From contig NZ_AWRU01000008.1 in assembly GCF_000523515.1 (NCBI RefSeq), forward strand, positions 112,338 to 176,337: 64,000 nt of DNA, written 5' to 3'. Below are positions 55,383 through 64,000 of this stretch, piece by piece (position 1 is the stretch's first letter; every line of letters begins with the position of its first letter). The DNA is from Pedobacter sp. V48. Lineage in GTDB: Bacteria; Bacteroidota; Bacteroidia; Sphingobacteriales; Sphingobacteriaceae. A program made the translations under genes and the position numbers. Under the pieces are notes generated by a model. The model had not been told where the DNA came from, ran no database searches, and was given only the letters and a program-made list of their open reading frames with translations.

Positions 55383-56684
55383 ATGGAACAAAAAAACGAT
55401 AAAAAAGTTATCCGCTCCTGGGCGTTCTTTGACTGGGCTAATTCAGCATATAATCTAGTTATTACTTCTACCATTTTTCCTGCTTATTATACCATAATAA
55501 CTACCACCCAGGAACATGGTGATAAAGTTTCTTTTTTTGGAAGAACTTTTACCAATACAGCCCTGTCGAACTATGCGCTATCTGTGGCCTATCTGATAAT
55601 GGCTTTGTTGTTGCCTATCCTTTCGTCGATTGCAGATTACAGGGGTAACAAAAAGATTTTCATGAAAATCTTTACCTACATAGGCGGTATTGCCTGCATG
55701 GGGTTGTACTTTTTTAAGCTTGATACACTGGAGCTGGGCATTATCTGTTTTGCTATAGCTGCCATGGGGTACATAGGAGGGGTGTTGTTTAATAATTCAT
55801 ATCTGCCGGAAATAGCTACCGTAGATCAGCAAGATGCGGTAAGCGCAAAAGGCTTTGCTTATGGTTATGTAGGTAGTGTTTTGCTTCAGATCATTTGTTT
55901 TGTTTTTGTGTTGAAACCTCAACTGTTTGGTATTACAGATTTATCATTCCCGCCAAGGTTATCATTCTTGCTGGTGGGGATATGGTGGATCGCCTTTGCA
56001 CAGATCCCGTTTAAAAAACTTCCGGCAGGTAGCCCAAATTACTCGTCGATTAATAAAAGTGTTGTACGGAGTGGCTTCCAGGAGTTGTCTAAAGTTTGGA
56101 ACCAGTTACGCCATATGAGGGTGCTTAAAATGTTTTTACTGGCATTTTTCTTTTATTCAATGGGTGTACAAACCATTATGCTCGCAGCGGCGGGTTTTGG
56201 AGAAAAGACTTTAAAGCTGGGAACTTCTAAACTTATTGTAACCATTTTAATTATACAGTTGGTAGCCATATTGGGTGCCATGATGATGTCTCATTTTGCA
56301 AAGAAAATTGGAAATGTTCGTGTATTGATCTATGTGGTACTCATTTGGATTGCCACTTGTGTTTGTGCATATTACATCACCAATGAATACCAATTTTATG
56401 GACTGGCCGCTATTGTTGGTTTAATTATGGGAGGTATTCAATCCTTGTCAAGATCAACGTATTCAAAATATTTGCCTGCCAATACCCCTGATACAGCCTC
56501 TTTCTTTAGCTTTTATGATGTAACCGAAAAGATGGCCATTGTAATTGGTTTGTTTAGTTTTGCTTACATTGAGGAAGTAACAGGAAATATGCGGAACTCG
56601 ATAATAGCTTTGGCATCATTTTTTATAATTGGTTTGTTATTTTTGGTGGTGCTAAGAGGTGTTGAAAAGAAATCTCTTTTATAA
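55383..56684 (+). CDS. MFS transporter, UMF1/Atg22-like
   Basis: A 433-residue membrane protein with about twelve hydrophobic segments. The opening text RSWAFFDWANSAYNLVITSTIFPAYY is the signature of the UMF1 branch of the major facilitator superfamily, related to the yeast vacuolar amino-acid effluxer Atg22. IADYRGNKK and GGIQSLSRSTYSKYLPANTPDTASFFSFYDV also fit. The substrate is unknown. It is 45 bases after the GIN-domain gene. Confidence 0.88.
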   Translation: MEQKNDKKVIRSWAFFDWANSAYNLVITSTIFPAYYTIITTTQEHGDKVSFFGRTFTNTALSNYALSVAYLIMALLLPILSSIADYRGNKKIFMKIFTYIGGIACMGLYFFKLDTLELGIICFAIAAMGYIGGVLFNNSYLPEIATVDQQDAVSAKGFAYGYVGSVLLQIICFVFVLKPQLFGITDLSFPPRLSFLLVGIWWIAFAQIPFKKLPAGSPNYSSINKSVVRSGFQELSKVWNQLRHMRVLKMFLLAFFFYSMGVQTIMLAAAGFGEKTLKLGTSKLIVTILIIQLVAILGAMMMSHFAKKIGNVRVLIYVVLIWIATCVCAYYITNEYQFYGLAAIVGLIMGGIQSLSRSTYSKYLPANTPDTASFFSFYDVTEKMAIVIGLFSFAYIEEVTGNMRNSIIALASFFIIGLLFLVVLRGVEKKSLL

Positions 56685-56807
56685 AATACTTACCATAAAT
56701 GCTTGACGTTATAGCACACATCGCGTTAAAATAAATGCGTGATAGTGTTCGTTTTATATTAAATAAAATGGTCACTTTTAACCTAAATAATAGAGAATAT
56801 AATATTA

Positions 56808-57545
56808 ATGAAAGTAGAATTATTTGTACCCTGTTTTGTAGATCAGTTATATCCGGAAACGGCATTTAATACCATAAAGTTATTGGAGAAGGCTGGTTGT
56901 GAGGTGTTCTATAATTCTAATCAGACCTGTTGCGGTCAGCCTGCCTATAACGCTGGTTATTGGGAGCAGGCAAAGGAAACAGGCACTAAATTCCTTAGTG
57001 ATTTTTCGGAAACAGATTATATAGTAGCCCCATCTGCATCATGTGTTGGTATGGTTAAAAGTGGTTATAGCGACCTGTTTACCAATAGTACTGTGCATAA
57101 TAAATGTAGAAATATCCAATCCAATATTTTTGAACTTTCAGATTTTCTGGTAAACGTTCTTAAAAGAGACTATTTTGGGGCAGAACTAGACGGAAAGGCC
57201 GTTTATCATGATTCATGCAGCGGACTCCGTGAATGTAAAATCAAAGAAGAGCCAAGGTTACTTTTGTCTAAGGTGCACGGATTGGAAATGGTAGAGATGA
57301 AGGATACCGATATGTGCTGTGGCTTTGGCGGTACTTTTGCTGTTAAATTTGATGCCATTTCATCGGCAATGGCTGAGCAGAAGGTGAATAATGCTTTGGA
57401 GCAAGGTGCTGAGTATGTGATTTCTACCGATTTATCATGCCTGATGCATTTACAGGGTTACATCGACAAAAATAATATTCCGCTTAAAACGATGCATTTA
57501 GCCGATGTATTGGCAAATGGATGGTTAGAAAGTACGGAATATTAG
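56808..57545 (+). CDS. LutA/YkgE-like (Fe-S)-binding protein
   Basis: A 245-residue protein with two cysteine-rich CCG domains: QTCCGQPAYNAGYW (about residue 40) and MCCGFGGTFAVKF (about 165-177). This is the LutA/YkgE type, one of three parts of L-lactate oxidase (LutABC). No lutB or lutC gene is adjacent, so the lactate role is only a family-based guess. It lies alone between the UMF1 transporter and thrS. Confidence 0.88.
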   Translation: MKVELFVPCFVDQLYPETAFNTIKLLEKAGCEVFYNSNQTCCGQPAYNAGYWEQAKETGTKFLSDFSETDYIVAPSASCVGMVKSGYSDLFTNSTVHNKCRNIQSNIFELSDFLVNVLKRDYFGAELDGKAVYHDSCSGLRECKIKEEPRLLLSKVHGLEMVEMKDTDMCCGFGGTFAVKFDAISSAMAEQKVNNALEQGAEYVISTDLSCLMHLQGYIDKNNIPLKTMHLADVLANGWLESTEY

Positions 57546-57546
57546 T

Positions 57547-57554
57547 TAACTTTG
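57547..57554 (+). promoter_or_regulatory. Possible -7 box upstream of thrS
   Basis: TAACTTTG fits TAnnTTTG and stands about 70 bases before thrS, just past the lutA-like stop. No good -33 TTG is seen at 19-21 bases, so this is weak. Confidence 0.35.
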
Positions 57555-57621
57555 TAATTCAGGATCACATTGTAGGTGATTTATAACACAAATTTTATTA
57601 ATTTTTAAATCATAGTTGTAG

Positions 57622-59547
57622 ATGATTAACATTACACTGCCTGATGGCTCTAGCCGTCAGTACGAAAAGGGCACAACTGCCCATCAAATTGCATTATCAA
57701 TTTCTGAGGGTTTAGCCCGGAATGTTTTGGCCGCCGAAGTAAACGGCGAAGTTTGGGATTCATCCAGGCCAATAGAGTCTGATGCTTCTTTGAAACTTTT
57801 AACCTGGAACGATACTGCGGGTAAAGCCACATTCTGGCATTCATCGGCCCACATTATGGCTGAGGCATTGGAAGCATTGTACCCAGGTACAAAGTTTGGT
57901 ATTGGACCAGCTATTGAAACCGGATTTTACTATGATGTAGATTTTGGCGACAGAGAGTTTTCTTCTGATGATTTTAAGGCTATCGAAGCAAAAATCATTG
58001 AATTGGCAAAACAGAAAGAGATTTTTGTTAGAGAATCAGTTTCAAAAGCTGATGCGGTTAAGTATTTTACTGAAAAAGGAGATGAATATAAGTTAGATCT
58101 TATTGACGGCCTTGAAGATGGCAAAATTACTTTTTATACCCAGGGTCAATTTACCGATCTCTGTCGTGGTCCGCATATCCCTAATACAGGGTTTATTAAA
58201 GCTGTTAAATTGATGAACGTTGCCGGCGCTTACTGGCGTGGTGATGAAACGAAAAAACAGCTTACACGTATTTATGGTGTTACATTTCCTAAAGCAAGTG
58301 AGCTTACTGAATATCTTCATATGATTGAAGAAGCTAAGAAGAGAGATCACAGAAAGTTAGGTAAGGAGCTTGAACTGTTTGCTTTTTCCGAAAAAGTAGG
58401 GATGGGATTGCCATTGTGGTTACCTAAAGGTGCAGCATTGCGCGAGCGTTTGGTGCAGTTTCTAACAAAAGCACAAGGTAAGGCAGGGTATGAGCAGGTT
58501 GTAACTCCACATATTGGCCACAAGAATTTATACATTACTTCGGGGCACTACGAGAAATACGGTAAAGATGCATTTCAACCAATAAAGACACCCCAGGAAG
58601 GAGAGGAGTTTTTCCTTAAACCGATGAACTGTCCGCACCATTGCGAGATCTATAAAGTGAAACCACGTTCGTATAAGGACCTTCCTTTACGTTTTGCTGA
58701 ATTTGGGACCGTATATCGTTATGAGCAAAGCGGAGAGTTGCATGGCCTAACAAGGGTTCGTGGATTTACTCAGGACGATGCGCATTTATTCTGCCGGCCA
58801 GACCAGGTAAAAGAGGAGTTTAAGAAAGTAATTGATCTTGTACTATATGTATTTAAATCATTAGGCTTCAATGATTATATCGCTCAGGTTTCTTTAAGAG
58901 ATCCTGAGAACAGAGCAAAATACATTGGTAGTGATGAGAACTGGCATCTGGCAGAAACGGCCATTATTGAAGCAGCTGCAGAAAAAGGCTTACCAACAGT
59001 TGTGGAGTATGGCGAAGCAGCATTTTATGGCCCGAAATTGGATTTCATGGTTAAGGATGCATTAGGTAGAAAATGGCAGCTTGGAACTATTCAGGTTGAT
59101 TATAATTTACCAGAGCGCTTTGAGTTGGAATATACTGGCAGCGATAATCAAAAACATAGACCGGTGATGATTCATAGAGCTCCATTTGGGTCTCTTGAGC
59201 GTTTTATCGCGGTTTTGATTGAACATTGTGCTGGTAATTTCCCATTGTGGCTTTCTCCTGAACAATTTATTATTCTTCCTATCTCAGAAAAGTATGAAGA
59301 ATATGCAAAAAAAGTTTCAGATGAACTAAATAATTCCGATATTCGCGGGCTGATTGACTTTCGTGATGAGAAGATTGGAAGGAAAATCAGAGACGCAGAG
59401 GTTAAAAAAATACCTTATATGTTGATTATTGGTGAGAAGGAAATGGCTGAAGGAAAGGTTTCTGTAAGGAAACATGGCGAAGGAGATTTAGGTGAAATGA
59501 CCCTGCAAGAGTTTAGTGAATTATTAATTAAAGAAATAACAGTTTAA
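57622..59547 (+). CDS. thrS: Threonyl-tRNA synthetase
   Basis: A 641-residue ThrRS with TGS domain (about 1-60), editing domain with [17 protein letters not shown], class II catalytic core with [47 protein letters not shown], and anticodon-binding domain at the C-terminus. All parts are of normal length. It leads a translation operon with infC, rpmI and rplT, the usual order in many bacteria; infC starts 13 bases after its stop. Confidence 0.97.
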   Translation: MINITLPDGSSRQYEKGTTAHQIALSISEGLARNVLAAEVNGEVWDSSRPIESDASLKLLTWNDTAGKATFWHSSAHIMAEALEALYPGTKFGIGPAIETGFYYDVDFGDREFSSDDFKAIEAKIIELAKQKEIFVRESVSKADAVKYFTEKGDEYKLDLIDGLEDGKITFYTQGQFTDLCRGPHIPNTGFIKAVKLMNVAGAYWRGDETKKQLTRIYGVTFPKASELTEYLHMIEEAKKRDHRKLGKELELFAFSEKVGMGLPLWLPKGAALRERLVQFLTKAQGKAGYEQVVTPHIGHKNLYITSGHYEKYGKDAFQPIKTPQEGEEFFLKPMNCPHHCEIYKVKPRSYKDLPLRFAEFGTVYRYEQSGELHGLTRVRGFTQDDAHLFCRPDQVKEEFKKVIDLVLYVFKSLGFNDYIAQVSLRDPENRAKYIGSDENWHLAETAIIEAAAEKGLPTVVEYGEAAFYGPKLDFMVKDALGRKWQLGTIQVDYNLPERFELEYTGSDNQKHRPVMIHRAPFGSLERFIAVLIEHCAGNFPLWLSPEQFIILPISEKYEEYAKKVSDELNNSDIRGLIDFRDEKIGRKIRDAEVKKIPYMLIIGEKEMAEGKVSVRKHGEGDLGEMTLQEFSELLIKEITV

Positions 59548-59560
59548 ATAAGATACAAAT

Positions 59561-60130
59561 TTGGCATTAGGCAGACCAGGATTTAATAGGGGACCACGTC
59601 CTCCTTTTAAGAAAAAAGAAGCAGAACATAATATTAATCAGTTTATCAGGGCACAAGAGGTAAGATTAGCTGGAGATAATGTTGAACCGGGGATCTATCC
59701 TTTGGCAAAAGCTTTGGCCCTTGCCGATGAGTTAGAATTGGATTTAGTGGAGATTTCTCCGAATGCAGTTCCTCCAGTATGTAGAATAATCGATTACAGC
59801 AAGTTTGTTTACGAGCAAAAGAAAAAGCAGAAAGAGATTAAAGCTAACGCAAAACAAACTGTTATTAAGGAGATTAGATTCGGACCTAACACTAACGATC
59901 ACGATTTTCAATTTAAACTAAAGCATGCTGTTAGTTTCCTTGAAAATGGTGAGAAAGTTAGAGCTTATGTTCACTTTAAAGGTAGAGCAATCGTTTATAA
60001 AGAACAAGGAGAGATTCTTCTTCTGAAATTTGCTCAGGCTCTTGAGGATATAGGTAAGGTAGAATTGCTACCTAAATTAGAGGGTAAGCGTATGTTTTTA
60101 ACACTTGCTCCAAAAGTTGCTAAGAAATAA
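59561..60130 (+). CDS. infC: Translation initiation factor IF-3
   Basis: A 189-residue IF-3. The N-domain begins after a basic lead ([17 protein letters not shown]) with [17 protein letters not shown]; the C-domain shows [25 protein letters not shown]. The start is a TTG: an in-frame stop is 12 bases upstream and no ATG or GTG precedes the conserved text. Rare starts on infC are known to matter for its self-regulation in other bacteria, where IF-3 discriminates against them. Confidence 0.95.
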   Translation: MALGRPGFNRGPRPPFKKKEAEHNINQFIRAQEVRLAGDNVEPGIYPLAKALALADELELDLVEISPNAVPPVCRIIDYSKFVYEQKKKQKEIKANAKQTVIKEIRFGPNTNDHDFQFKLKHAVSFLENGEKVRAYVHFKGRAIVYKEQGEILLLKFAQALEDIGKVELLPKLEGKRMFLTLAPKVAKK

Positions 60131-60157
60131 ATAAATTACATATAATAAAAACAGGTT

Positions 60158-60358
60158 ATGCCAAAAATGAAAACCAATTCCAGTGCTAAAAAGCGTTTTT
60201 CGCTTACTGGAACAGGTAAAATCGCAAGAAAGAACGCATACAAAAGCCACATCTTAACTAAGATGTCGACAAAACGTAAGCGTAACTTAGGTCAAACATC
60301 AATGGTGTCTGATGCTGATATGGGCAACGTTAAACGTATGCTTGCAATCGGTAAATAA
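60158..60358 (+). CDS. rpmI: Ribosomal protein bL35
   Basis: A 66-residue basic protein opening [31 protein letters not shown], the standard L35 text. It lies 27 bases after infC and 74 bases before rplT. Confidence 0.97.
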   Translation: MPKMKTNSSAKKRFSLTGTGKIARKNAYKSHILTKMSTKRKRNLGQTSMVSDADMGNVKRMLAIGK

Positions 60359-60432
60359 TTAAATTTTTAACCAGGTAACCGGTAGTAAGTTTGCTGTAAT
60401 ACGCAACACCGTTTATCAAAAACAACAAAAAC

Positions 60433-60777
60433 ATGCCACGTTCGGTAAACGCAGTAGCTTCGAGAAGAAGAAGGAAAAAAGTCCTAAATTTAGCCAAAGG
60501 CTATTGGGGATCAAGAAGCAAGGTTTTCACCATTGCTAAAAATACGGTAGAAAAAGGTTTGCAATATGCATACCGTGACCGTAAAGTTAAGAAAAGAGAA
60601 TTTCGTGGATTGTGGATTCAACGTATCAACGCTGGAGCACGTCAACACGGTATATCTTACTCTCAATTAATTGGTAAATTAGCCACTAAAAATATCGGTT
60701 TAAACCGTAAAGTTTTAGCTGACTTAGCTATGAACCACCCAGAAGCTTTTAAAGCTGTAATTGACGCAGTAAAATAG
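60433..60777 (+). CDS. rplT: Ribosomal protein bL20
   Basis: A 114-residue L20: [31 protein letters not shown], then [26 protein letters not shown]. It is the last gene of the thrS operon. In other bacteria L20 represses this operon by binding its leader; the 74-base spacer before rplT (60359-60432) shows no clear mimic by eye. A strong terminator follows. Confidence 0.97.
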   Translation: MPRSVNAVASRRRRKKVLNLAKGYWGSRSKVFTIAKNTVEKGLQYAYRDRKVKKREFRGLWIQRINAGARQHGISYSQLIGKLATKNIGLNRKVLADLAMNHPEAFKAVIDAVK

Positions 60778-60793
60778 ATATAACTTAAGTTAT

Positions 60794-60823
60794 AAAAAAA
60801 GGGAGCATTAGCTCCCTTTTTTT
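60794..60823. terminator. Bidirectional terminator after rplT
   Basis: A-run plus GGGAGC (60794-60806) pairs with GCTCCC plus T-run (60811-60823) around ATTA. It serves both rplT and the convergent bioD gene. Confidence 0.92.
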
Positions 60824-60835
60824 ATGTCGTATATT

Positions 60836-61447
60836 TTATAAGTTAATGTGTTGACCGGCACTGATGATATGTTCTTTGTCGATTCTACTCATAAAAGGAA
60901 TTTTTCCAATTACCTTAACCCCACTATAATTCTGGATGTAATCTTCTGTCTCCGGATTTGCAGTGCCGTTGAATATCAGCCCTTCTATTGAGATCTTGTT
61001 TGCTTTAAGGACTGCTAGAGTAAGTAATGTATGGTTAATGCTGCCAAGGTAGTTCTGAGAAACTACAATAACCTTTACAGCAAGTGATTTGATTAGGTCG
61101 CATATAAGTTCCTTATCGTTCAATGGTACCATTAAACCTCCCGCACCTTCAATAATCAGACTGTTATCTGTTATCGGTTTTTTTATGGAATCAGTGGTAA
61201 TGTGAACACCATCTATTTTGGCCGACAAGTGGGGAGAAAGGGGCTGGCCAAGTCTGTATCGTTCAGGATGTATCACCGTTTTGGAATTGCTTATCAGGTT
61301 TCCAACAAATAAGCTATCGCTTATTTCCAGATCTCCTGACTGGATGGGCTTCCAATAATCTGCCTGTAGTTTTTCTGTTAATATTGAGCTTACAATTGTT
61401 TTACCAATACCGGTTCCTATTCCGGTAACGAAATATGCATTATTCAT
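60836..61447 (-). CDS. bioD: Dethiobiotin synthase
   Basis: A 203-residue BioD. The P-loop is VTGIGTGIGKTIVSSIL at the N-terminus; EGAGGLMVPL and VIVVSQNYLGSINHTLLTL follow. It closes the ureido ring of dethiobiotin. Its start overlaps the end of bioF by 8 bases, so they are translationally coupled. bioA and bioB are not in the window. Confidence 0.95.
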   Translation of the reverse strand: MNNAYFVTGIGTGIGKTIVSSILTEKLQADYWKPIQSGDLEISDSLFVGNLISNSKTVIHPERYRLGQPLSPHLSAKIDGVHITTDSIKKPITDNSLIIEGAGGLMVPLNDKELICDLIKSLAVKVIVVSQNYLGSINHTLLTLAVLKANKISIEGLIFNGTANPETEDYIQNYSGVKVIGKIPFMSRIDKEHIISAGQHINL

Positions 61448-62576
61448 GTTCTTTTAATAATATAAGTTGGTCTACGAGCATTTTAATTTCTTCATCGGTA
61501 TTAAATAGATGTAAGCATATTCTTAGCCGCTCTTTACCTTCTGCAACGGTAGGGCTTAAGATAGCACGCACATCTATACCTTTATTTTGCAATGCTTCGG
61601 CAGCAAATTTAGCTTTTTGGTTGCTGTTGTATATAATGGTCTGTATTGTACTTGGGCTTTGTTGAATATTCTGGATGCCTGAGTTATTAATTAAGCGTGA
61701 ATACAAGGCTATTTTTTCTGCAACTAAAGAGCTATAATCTGTTTCGGTTAGCATTTGGTAAGCACTTCTTATAGCTGCAATAGCATGCATAGGAGCTGCT
61801 GTAGAGTAGATGAAAGAACGTGCAAAATTGATGAGGTAGTTGCGTAATGCAATGCTTCCTAATACAATTGCCCCATGGCAGCCCAATGCCTTGCCAAAAG
61901 TAACGATGCGTGCAAATACTTTATCTTCCAGGCCTGCCTGCTGCACTAACCCCCGTCCATAATTCCCAAAAATACCCAAAGCATGCGCTTCATCAACAAT
62001 CAGGTTTGCCTCATATCTTTCACACAGGCTATTTATTTCAGTAAGTGGCGCAACGTCACCATCCATAGAGTAAACACTTTCTATAATCACATAAACGTTT
62101 CCCCTTGCAACTTTTAGTTTGGCTTCAAGGTCGTTAAGATTATTATGTTTAAAAGAATATCGGTTGGCATAGGTTAGTCGGGCACCATCAATAAGACTGG
62201 CATGAATCAATTCATCAGATATAATGGTATCACCACGCTGTGCTAAGCTTGAAATAAGACCTACGTTGGCATCGTATCCCGAATTAAAGATAAGACCCTG
62301 TTCTGCGTTATGGAAGTCAGCAATAAAGGCTTCAGTCTGTTCAGTAAAAGCATGATTGCCACTTAGTAAACGAGAACCTGCAGCGCCATTGCCATAATGC
62401 GGGACATGCAATAAAGTCTTATGGGTTGCATTTTTTAATTGAGGCGATCTTGCAAAGCCCAGATAATCATTAGAGCAAAAATCCACAGGAAAAACTTTTG
62501 CAGACAATTTCCTTAATGAGCCTTTTTCTGTCCTGTTGAGTAGTCTGTCGTTTATGAATTGCTCAGCTTTATTCAT
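61440..62576 (-). CDS. bioF: 8-amino-7-oxononanoate synthase (BioF-like)
   Basis: A 378-residue PLP enzyme of the alpha-oxoamine synthase family. FCSNDYLGFARSPQ, GNGAAGSRLLSGNH, the Asp motif IVDEAHALGIFGNYGRGL and the PLP-Lys region IVTFGKALGCHG are present. Coupling to bioD supports BioF rather than 2-amino-3-ketobutyrate ligase. It starts 21 bases after the XRE regulator, which may be in the same transcript. Confidence 0.93.
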   Translation of the reverse strand: MNKAEQFINDRLLNRTEKGSLRKLSAKVFPVDFCSNDYLGFARSPQLKNATHKTLLHVPHYGNGAAGSRLLSGNHAFTEQTEAFIADFHNAEQGLIFNSGYDANVGLISSLAQRGDTIISDELIHASLIDGARLTYANRYSFKHNNLNDLEAKLKVARGNVYVIIESVYSMDGDVAPLTEINSLCERYEANLIVDEAHALGIFGNYGRGLVQQAGLEDKVFARIVTFGKALGCHGAIVLGSIALRNYLINFARSFIYSTAAPMHAIAAIRSAYQMLTETDYSSLVAEKIALYSRLINNSGIQNIQQSPSTIQTIIYNSNQKAKFAAEALQNKGIDVRAILSPTVAEGKERLRICLHLFNTDEEIKMLVDQLILLKEHE

Positions 62577-62597
62577 TTAGTGCTGTTCTGTAGCGTA

Positions 62598-63374
62598 TTA
62601 GTTTTTGTTTAGCTGTGATATGGATTTCTGCATTTGAGACATCATATTTGTTAGCGTTTCAATAGTAGGCTCAGGTGTCGGGTCAGGCAGGGTAGATGAA
62701 ATATAAGCTTTTGCTTTCCAGATTTCAAGAATATCTTCTGCTGCTATAGTGTAAGGATCATATACTTTATTGTCTGAGATTAACTTCAGTTCTTTGTTTT
62801 CCTTAAAGCGATTGCCAGCTCTTTTATAAACTACACCTTCATTCTTGCTCACAATAACATAGGTTTCGCCAGTTTTTACATCATTCCAATTGTCCATATA
62901 TTCTCCCAATATTACGCTTCCCGATTGGATAGGTAACATAGAATCGCCAACGATTTCGAAGGCTCTGAACGTTCCTTGTTTTAGGAAAGGCAGAGGCAAT
63001 TGAAATTTGGGTAGGTCTTTAATATACTGTGGATCTGCGAAGCCATTTAAATATCCGGCGCTTGCTTTAACAGGAACCATCTCGATGTTCTCATTGTCGT
63101 CTTTGTCGACAGATATACTTAGTATCCTAAGGTTCGAACCCTGGCTTTTTGGTTTAGGTTTCCAGCTGTCGTTTATATTTTCATTGATAAATTCATCTAT
63201 AGTCAGTTCAAAATATTCTGCTATTTTTTTTAGTAAATCATATTTTGGTTCCGCTCTGTCCTCTTCGTAAGCACCAATCAATGATCTTTTAATTCCCATT
63301 GCATCAGCGAATTGCTGCTGTGTGTGGCCTTTTTTCTTTCTTAAGTACTTAAGGTTGGATGAAATATTTGACAT
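62598..63374 (-). CDS. XRE-family LexA/CI-like repressor with S24 peptidase domain
   Basis: A 258-residue regulator. An N-terminal XRE helix-turn-helix (about 5-62, LKYLRKKKGHTQQQFADAMGIKRSLIGAYE) is followed by a linker and an S24 domain. The candidate cleavage Ala-Gly is in KASAGYLNGF, the catalytic Ser in VGDSMLPIQSG, and the Lys in VVYKRAGNRF. The full triad suggests it can self-cleave like LexA or CI. It faces a GIY-YIG-like gene across a gap with three similar operators. It may control itself, that gene and perhaps bioFD. Confidence 0.9.
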   Translation of the reverse strand: MSNISSNLKYLRKKKGHTQQQFADAMGIKRSLIGAYEEDRAEPKYDLLKKIAEYFELTIDEFINENINDSWKPKPKSQGSNLRILSISVDKDDNENIEMVPVKASAGYLNGFADPQYIKDLPKFQLPLPFLKQGTFRAFEIVGDSMLPIQSGSVILGEYMDNWNDVKTGETYVIVSKNEGVVYKRAGNRFKENKELKLISDNKVYDPYTIAAEDILEIWKAKAYISSTLPDPTPEPTIETLTNMMSQMQKSISQLNKN

Positions 63375-63403
63375 AAAATAAAAATTTAAAATTTATTTGT
63401 TTT

Positions 63404-63420
63404 TACTAAAATAGTTAGTA
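63404..63420. promoter_or_regulatory. Operator 1 (TACTAA-N5-TTAGTA)
   Basis: A perfect 6+6 palindrome with a 5-base centre, 30 bases before the XRE gene's start. It is the best of three sites in this gap. Confidence 0.65.
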
Positions 63421-63426
63421 TTATTG

Positions 63427-63443
63427 TGCCAATAAAGTTAGTA
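63427..63443. promoter_or_regulatory. Operator 2 (TGCCAA-N5-TTAGTA)
   Basis: Same spacing as operator 1, with one exact half and one 4-of-6 half. It lies 23 bases from operator 1, and the two are joined by a 13-base direct repeat AGTTAGTATTATT (63413-63425 and 63436-63448). On the minus strand it overlaps TAACTTTA, a possible -7 box of the XRE gene. Confidence 0.5.
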
Positions 63444-63469
63444 TTATTTATTTGAATATCCAAAAGGAG

Positions 63470-63486
63470 TACTAATTAATTTAGTT
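63470..63486. promoter_or_regulatory. Operator 3 (TACTAA-N5-TTAGTT)
   Basis: Same spacing, with one base different from operator 1. It stands 23 bases before the GIY-YIG-like gene and is well placed to block its transcription. Confidence 0.55.
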
Positions 63487-63509
63487 TATAATAATTTAAG
63501 CTTAAGGCC

Positions 63510-63860
63510 ATGAAAAAGTTCGTATACATTGTAACAGACAGAAACCGTACTAGTTTACACGTTGGAATGAGTTCTGATTTAATTAAGACGCTGGATTTCT
63601 ACAAGCAAATGCCTTGCTTGTTTTTTGATAGCAGTCAACAACTTACTAGATTGGTGTATTTTGAAGAATTTAAAACGGAAGCACAGGCTTTAAGCAGATT
63701 TAAAATAATGAGCAGATTCACCAGAATGCAAAAGGAGCGGGTTGTGAGGTCATGTAACCCTGATTGGGTAGATTTAACTATAGGATTGGATTTTGAACAT
63801 ATCATTTCCAGCAAGAAGCTGATCAATCAGGTTAACCTGCCATTTAATATGTACTCTTAA
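63510..63860 (+). CDS. GIY-YIG-like protein with degenerate motifs
   Basis: A 116-residue protein like the small single-domain GIY-YIG nucleases (UPF0213 type). The GIY and YIG positions read VYI and LHVG in VYIVTDRNRTSLHVGMSSDL. The late text RFKIMSRFTRMQKERVVRSCNPDWVDLT matches the KI..I...NP.W.DL end of that family. With Gly and Tyr changed, the nuclease activity is doubtful. It faces the XRE-S24 repressor across three operators and is followed by a perfect palindromic terminator. Confidence 0.75.
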   Translation: MKKFVYIVTDRNRTSLHVGMSSDLIKTLDFYKQMPCLFFDSSQQLTRLVYFEEFKTEAQALSRFKIMSRFTRMQKERVVRSCNPDWVDLTIGLDFEHIISSKKLINQVNLPFNMYS

Positions 63861-63865
63861 AAACA

Positions 63866-63901
63866 AAAAAGGTTCAAATAGATATCTATTTGAACCTTTT
63901 T
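63866..63901. terminator. Perfect 18+18 palindromic terminator
   Basis: A fully symmetrical 36-base palindrome centred on GATATC, starting with an A-run and ending with a T-run. It lies between the GIY-YIG-like gene and the convergent partial gene and probably works in both directions. Confidence 0.85.
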
Positions 63902-63923
63902 ATCATATTATTAAATAATAACC

Positions 63924-64000
63924 TTACCAACCAGGGGCAAATGTCAACCCAAATACACCTGCTTTAACATCTTTACGCTGGAATGGGAAAGCATAATAAG
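63924..64000 (-). CDS. 3' end of a leftward gene, function unresolved
   Basis: Only the last 24 codons are in the window. They read YYAFPFQRKDVKAGV then FGLTFAPGW before TAA. The end in an aromatic residue and the FPFQRKDV.AG text suggest an outer-membrane or surface protein of the SusC/SusD sphere, but it is too short to name. The gene continues to the right of the window. Confidence 0.55.
   Translation of the reverse strand, partial: YYAFPFQRKDVKAGVFGLTFAPGW

Noticed and set aside
56685-56807. A tRNA or small RNA in the gap before the LutA-like gene
   Set aside because: No cloverleaf, TPsiC-like GTTCRA stretch or strong hairpin; only AT-rich sequence.
60359-60432. An L20-binding pseudoknot before rplT
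   Set aside because: The spacer is only 74 bases and no convincing mimic of the 23S L20 site could be seen by eye.
63404-63486. A short CRISPR-like array from the repeated TTAGTA motifs
   Set aside because: Only two or three copies with palindromic halves and unequal spacing, between a repressor and its neighbour; operators explain it better.

Overview
The window is a stretch of chromosome from a member of the Bacteroidota, most likely Sphingobacteriaceae (Pedobacter-like). The evidence is two SusC/SusD outer-membrane pairs, one with an ECF sigma/FecR switch; promoters of the Bacteroidota type (TTTG about 20 bases before TAnnTTTG); starts preceded by A/T-rich sequence rather than Shine-Dalgarno sites; the futalosine menaquinone genes; and an overall AT-rich composition (judged by eye, not computed). 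The species call is inference. No rRNA, tRNA, CRISPR array, insertion sequence or prophage was seen.

Left part (1-8.9 kb): the end of rnz, then a leftward operon of two paralogous N-acetylmuramoyl-L-alanine amidases and an MlaD-type lipid transport protein. It diverges from an LptD-like LPS assembly protein, which is followed by cinA and a 2-oxoacid dehydrogenase E2. This is mostly envelope and housekeeping.

Sulfur amino acid block (8.9-14.3 kb): a leftward operon metY-metX-hom makes homocysteine from aspartate semialdehyde. Its long leader holds a SAM-I riboswitch and, right after the aptamer, an apparent 27-codon ORF ending in a Cys-Met-Cys-Cys-Cys run and followed by competing hairpins. 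The promoter's -33 box lies inside a perfect 21-bp inverted repeat. A second trans-sulfuration enzyme gene lies upstream. This leader is the most unusual part of the window.

Transport block (14.3-28.5 kb): a lipocalin-like lipoprotein; a FadR-type repressor and a fosmidomycin-resistance-type MFS pump that share an 11-bp palindromic operator; then two divergent SusC/SusD pairs. The left pair is encoded downstream of an ECF sigma and FecR anti-sigma, and its SusC has the STN signalling domain but lacks the usual carboxypeptidase-regulatory domain. No glycan-degrading enzymes are present, so the imported substrate is unknown.

Middle (28.6-47.1 kb): mqnE-phosphatase-mqnA, mutS, an NlpC/P60 lipoprotein with a 39-residue membrane protein, a tandem pair of DUF3857/transglutaminase-like proteins (one with a Cys-His-Asp triad, one without), a DEDDh exonuclease, queG, ruvB, 3-hydroxyacyl-CoA dehydrogenase, pdxH, an AlgH-family protein, purEK and a BaiN-type flavoprotein.

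Right part (47.1-64 kb): a divergent Aat-like protein, a lipoprotein serpin, a beta-propeller amidohydrolase, a short RecQ, a GIN-domain lipoprotein, a UMF1-type MFS protein, a LutA-like protein, the thrS-infC-rpmI-rplT translation operon, bioFD, and a LexA/CI-like XRE-S24 regulator facing a GIY-YIG-like protein across three similar operators. The window ends in the 3' end of a leftward gene.
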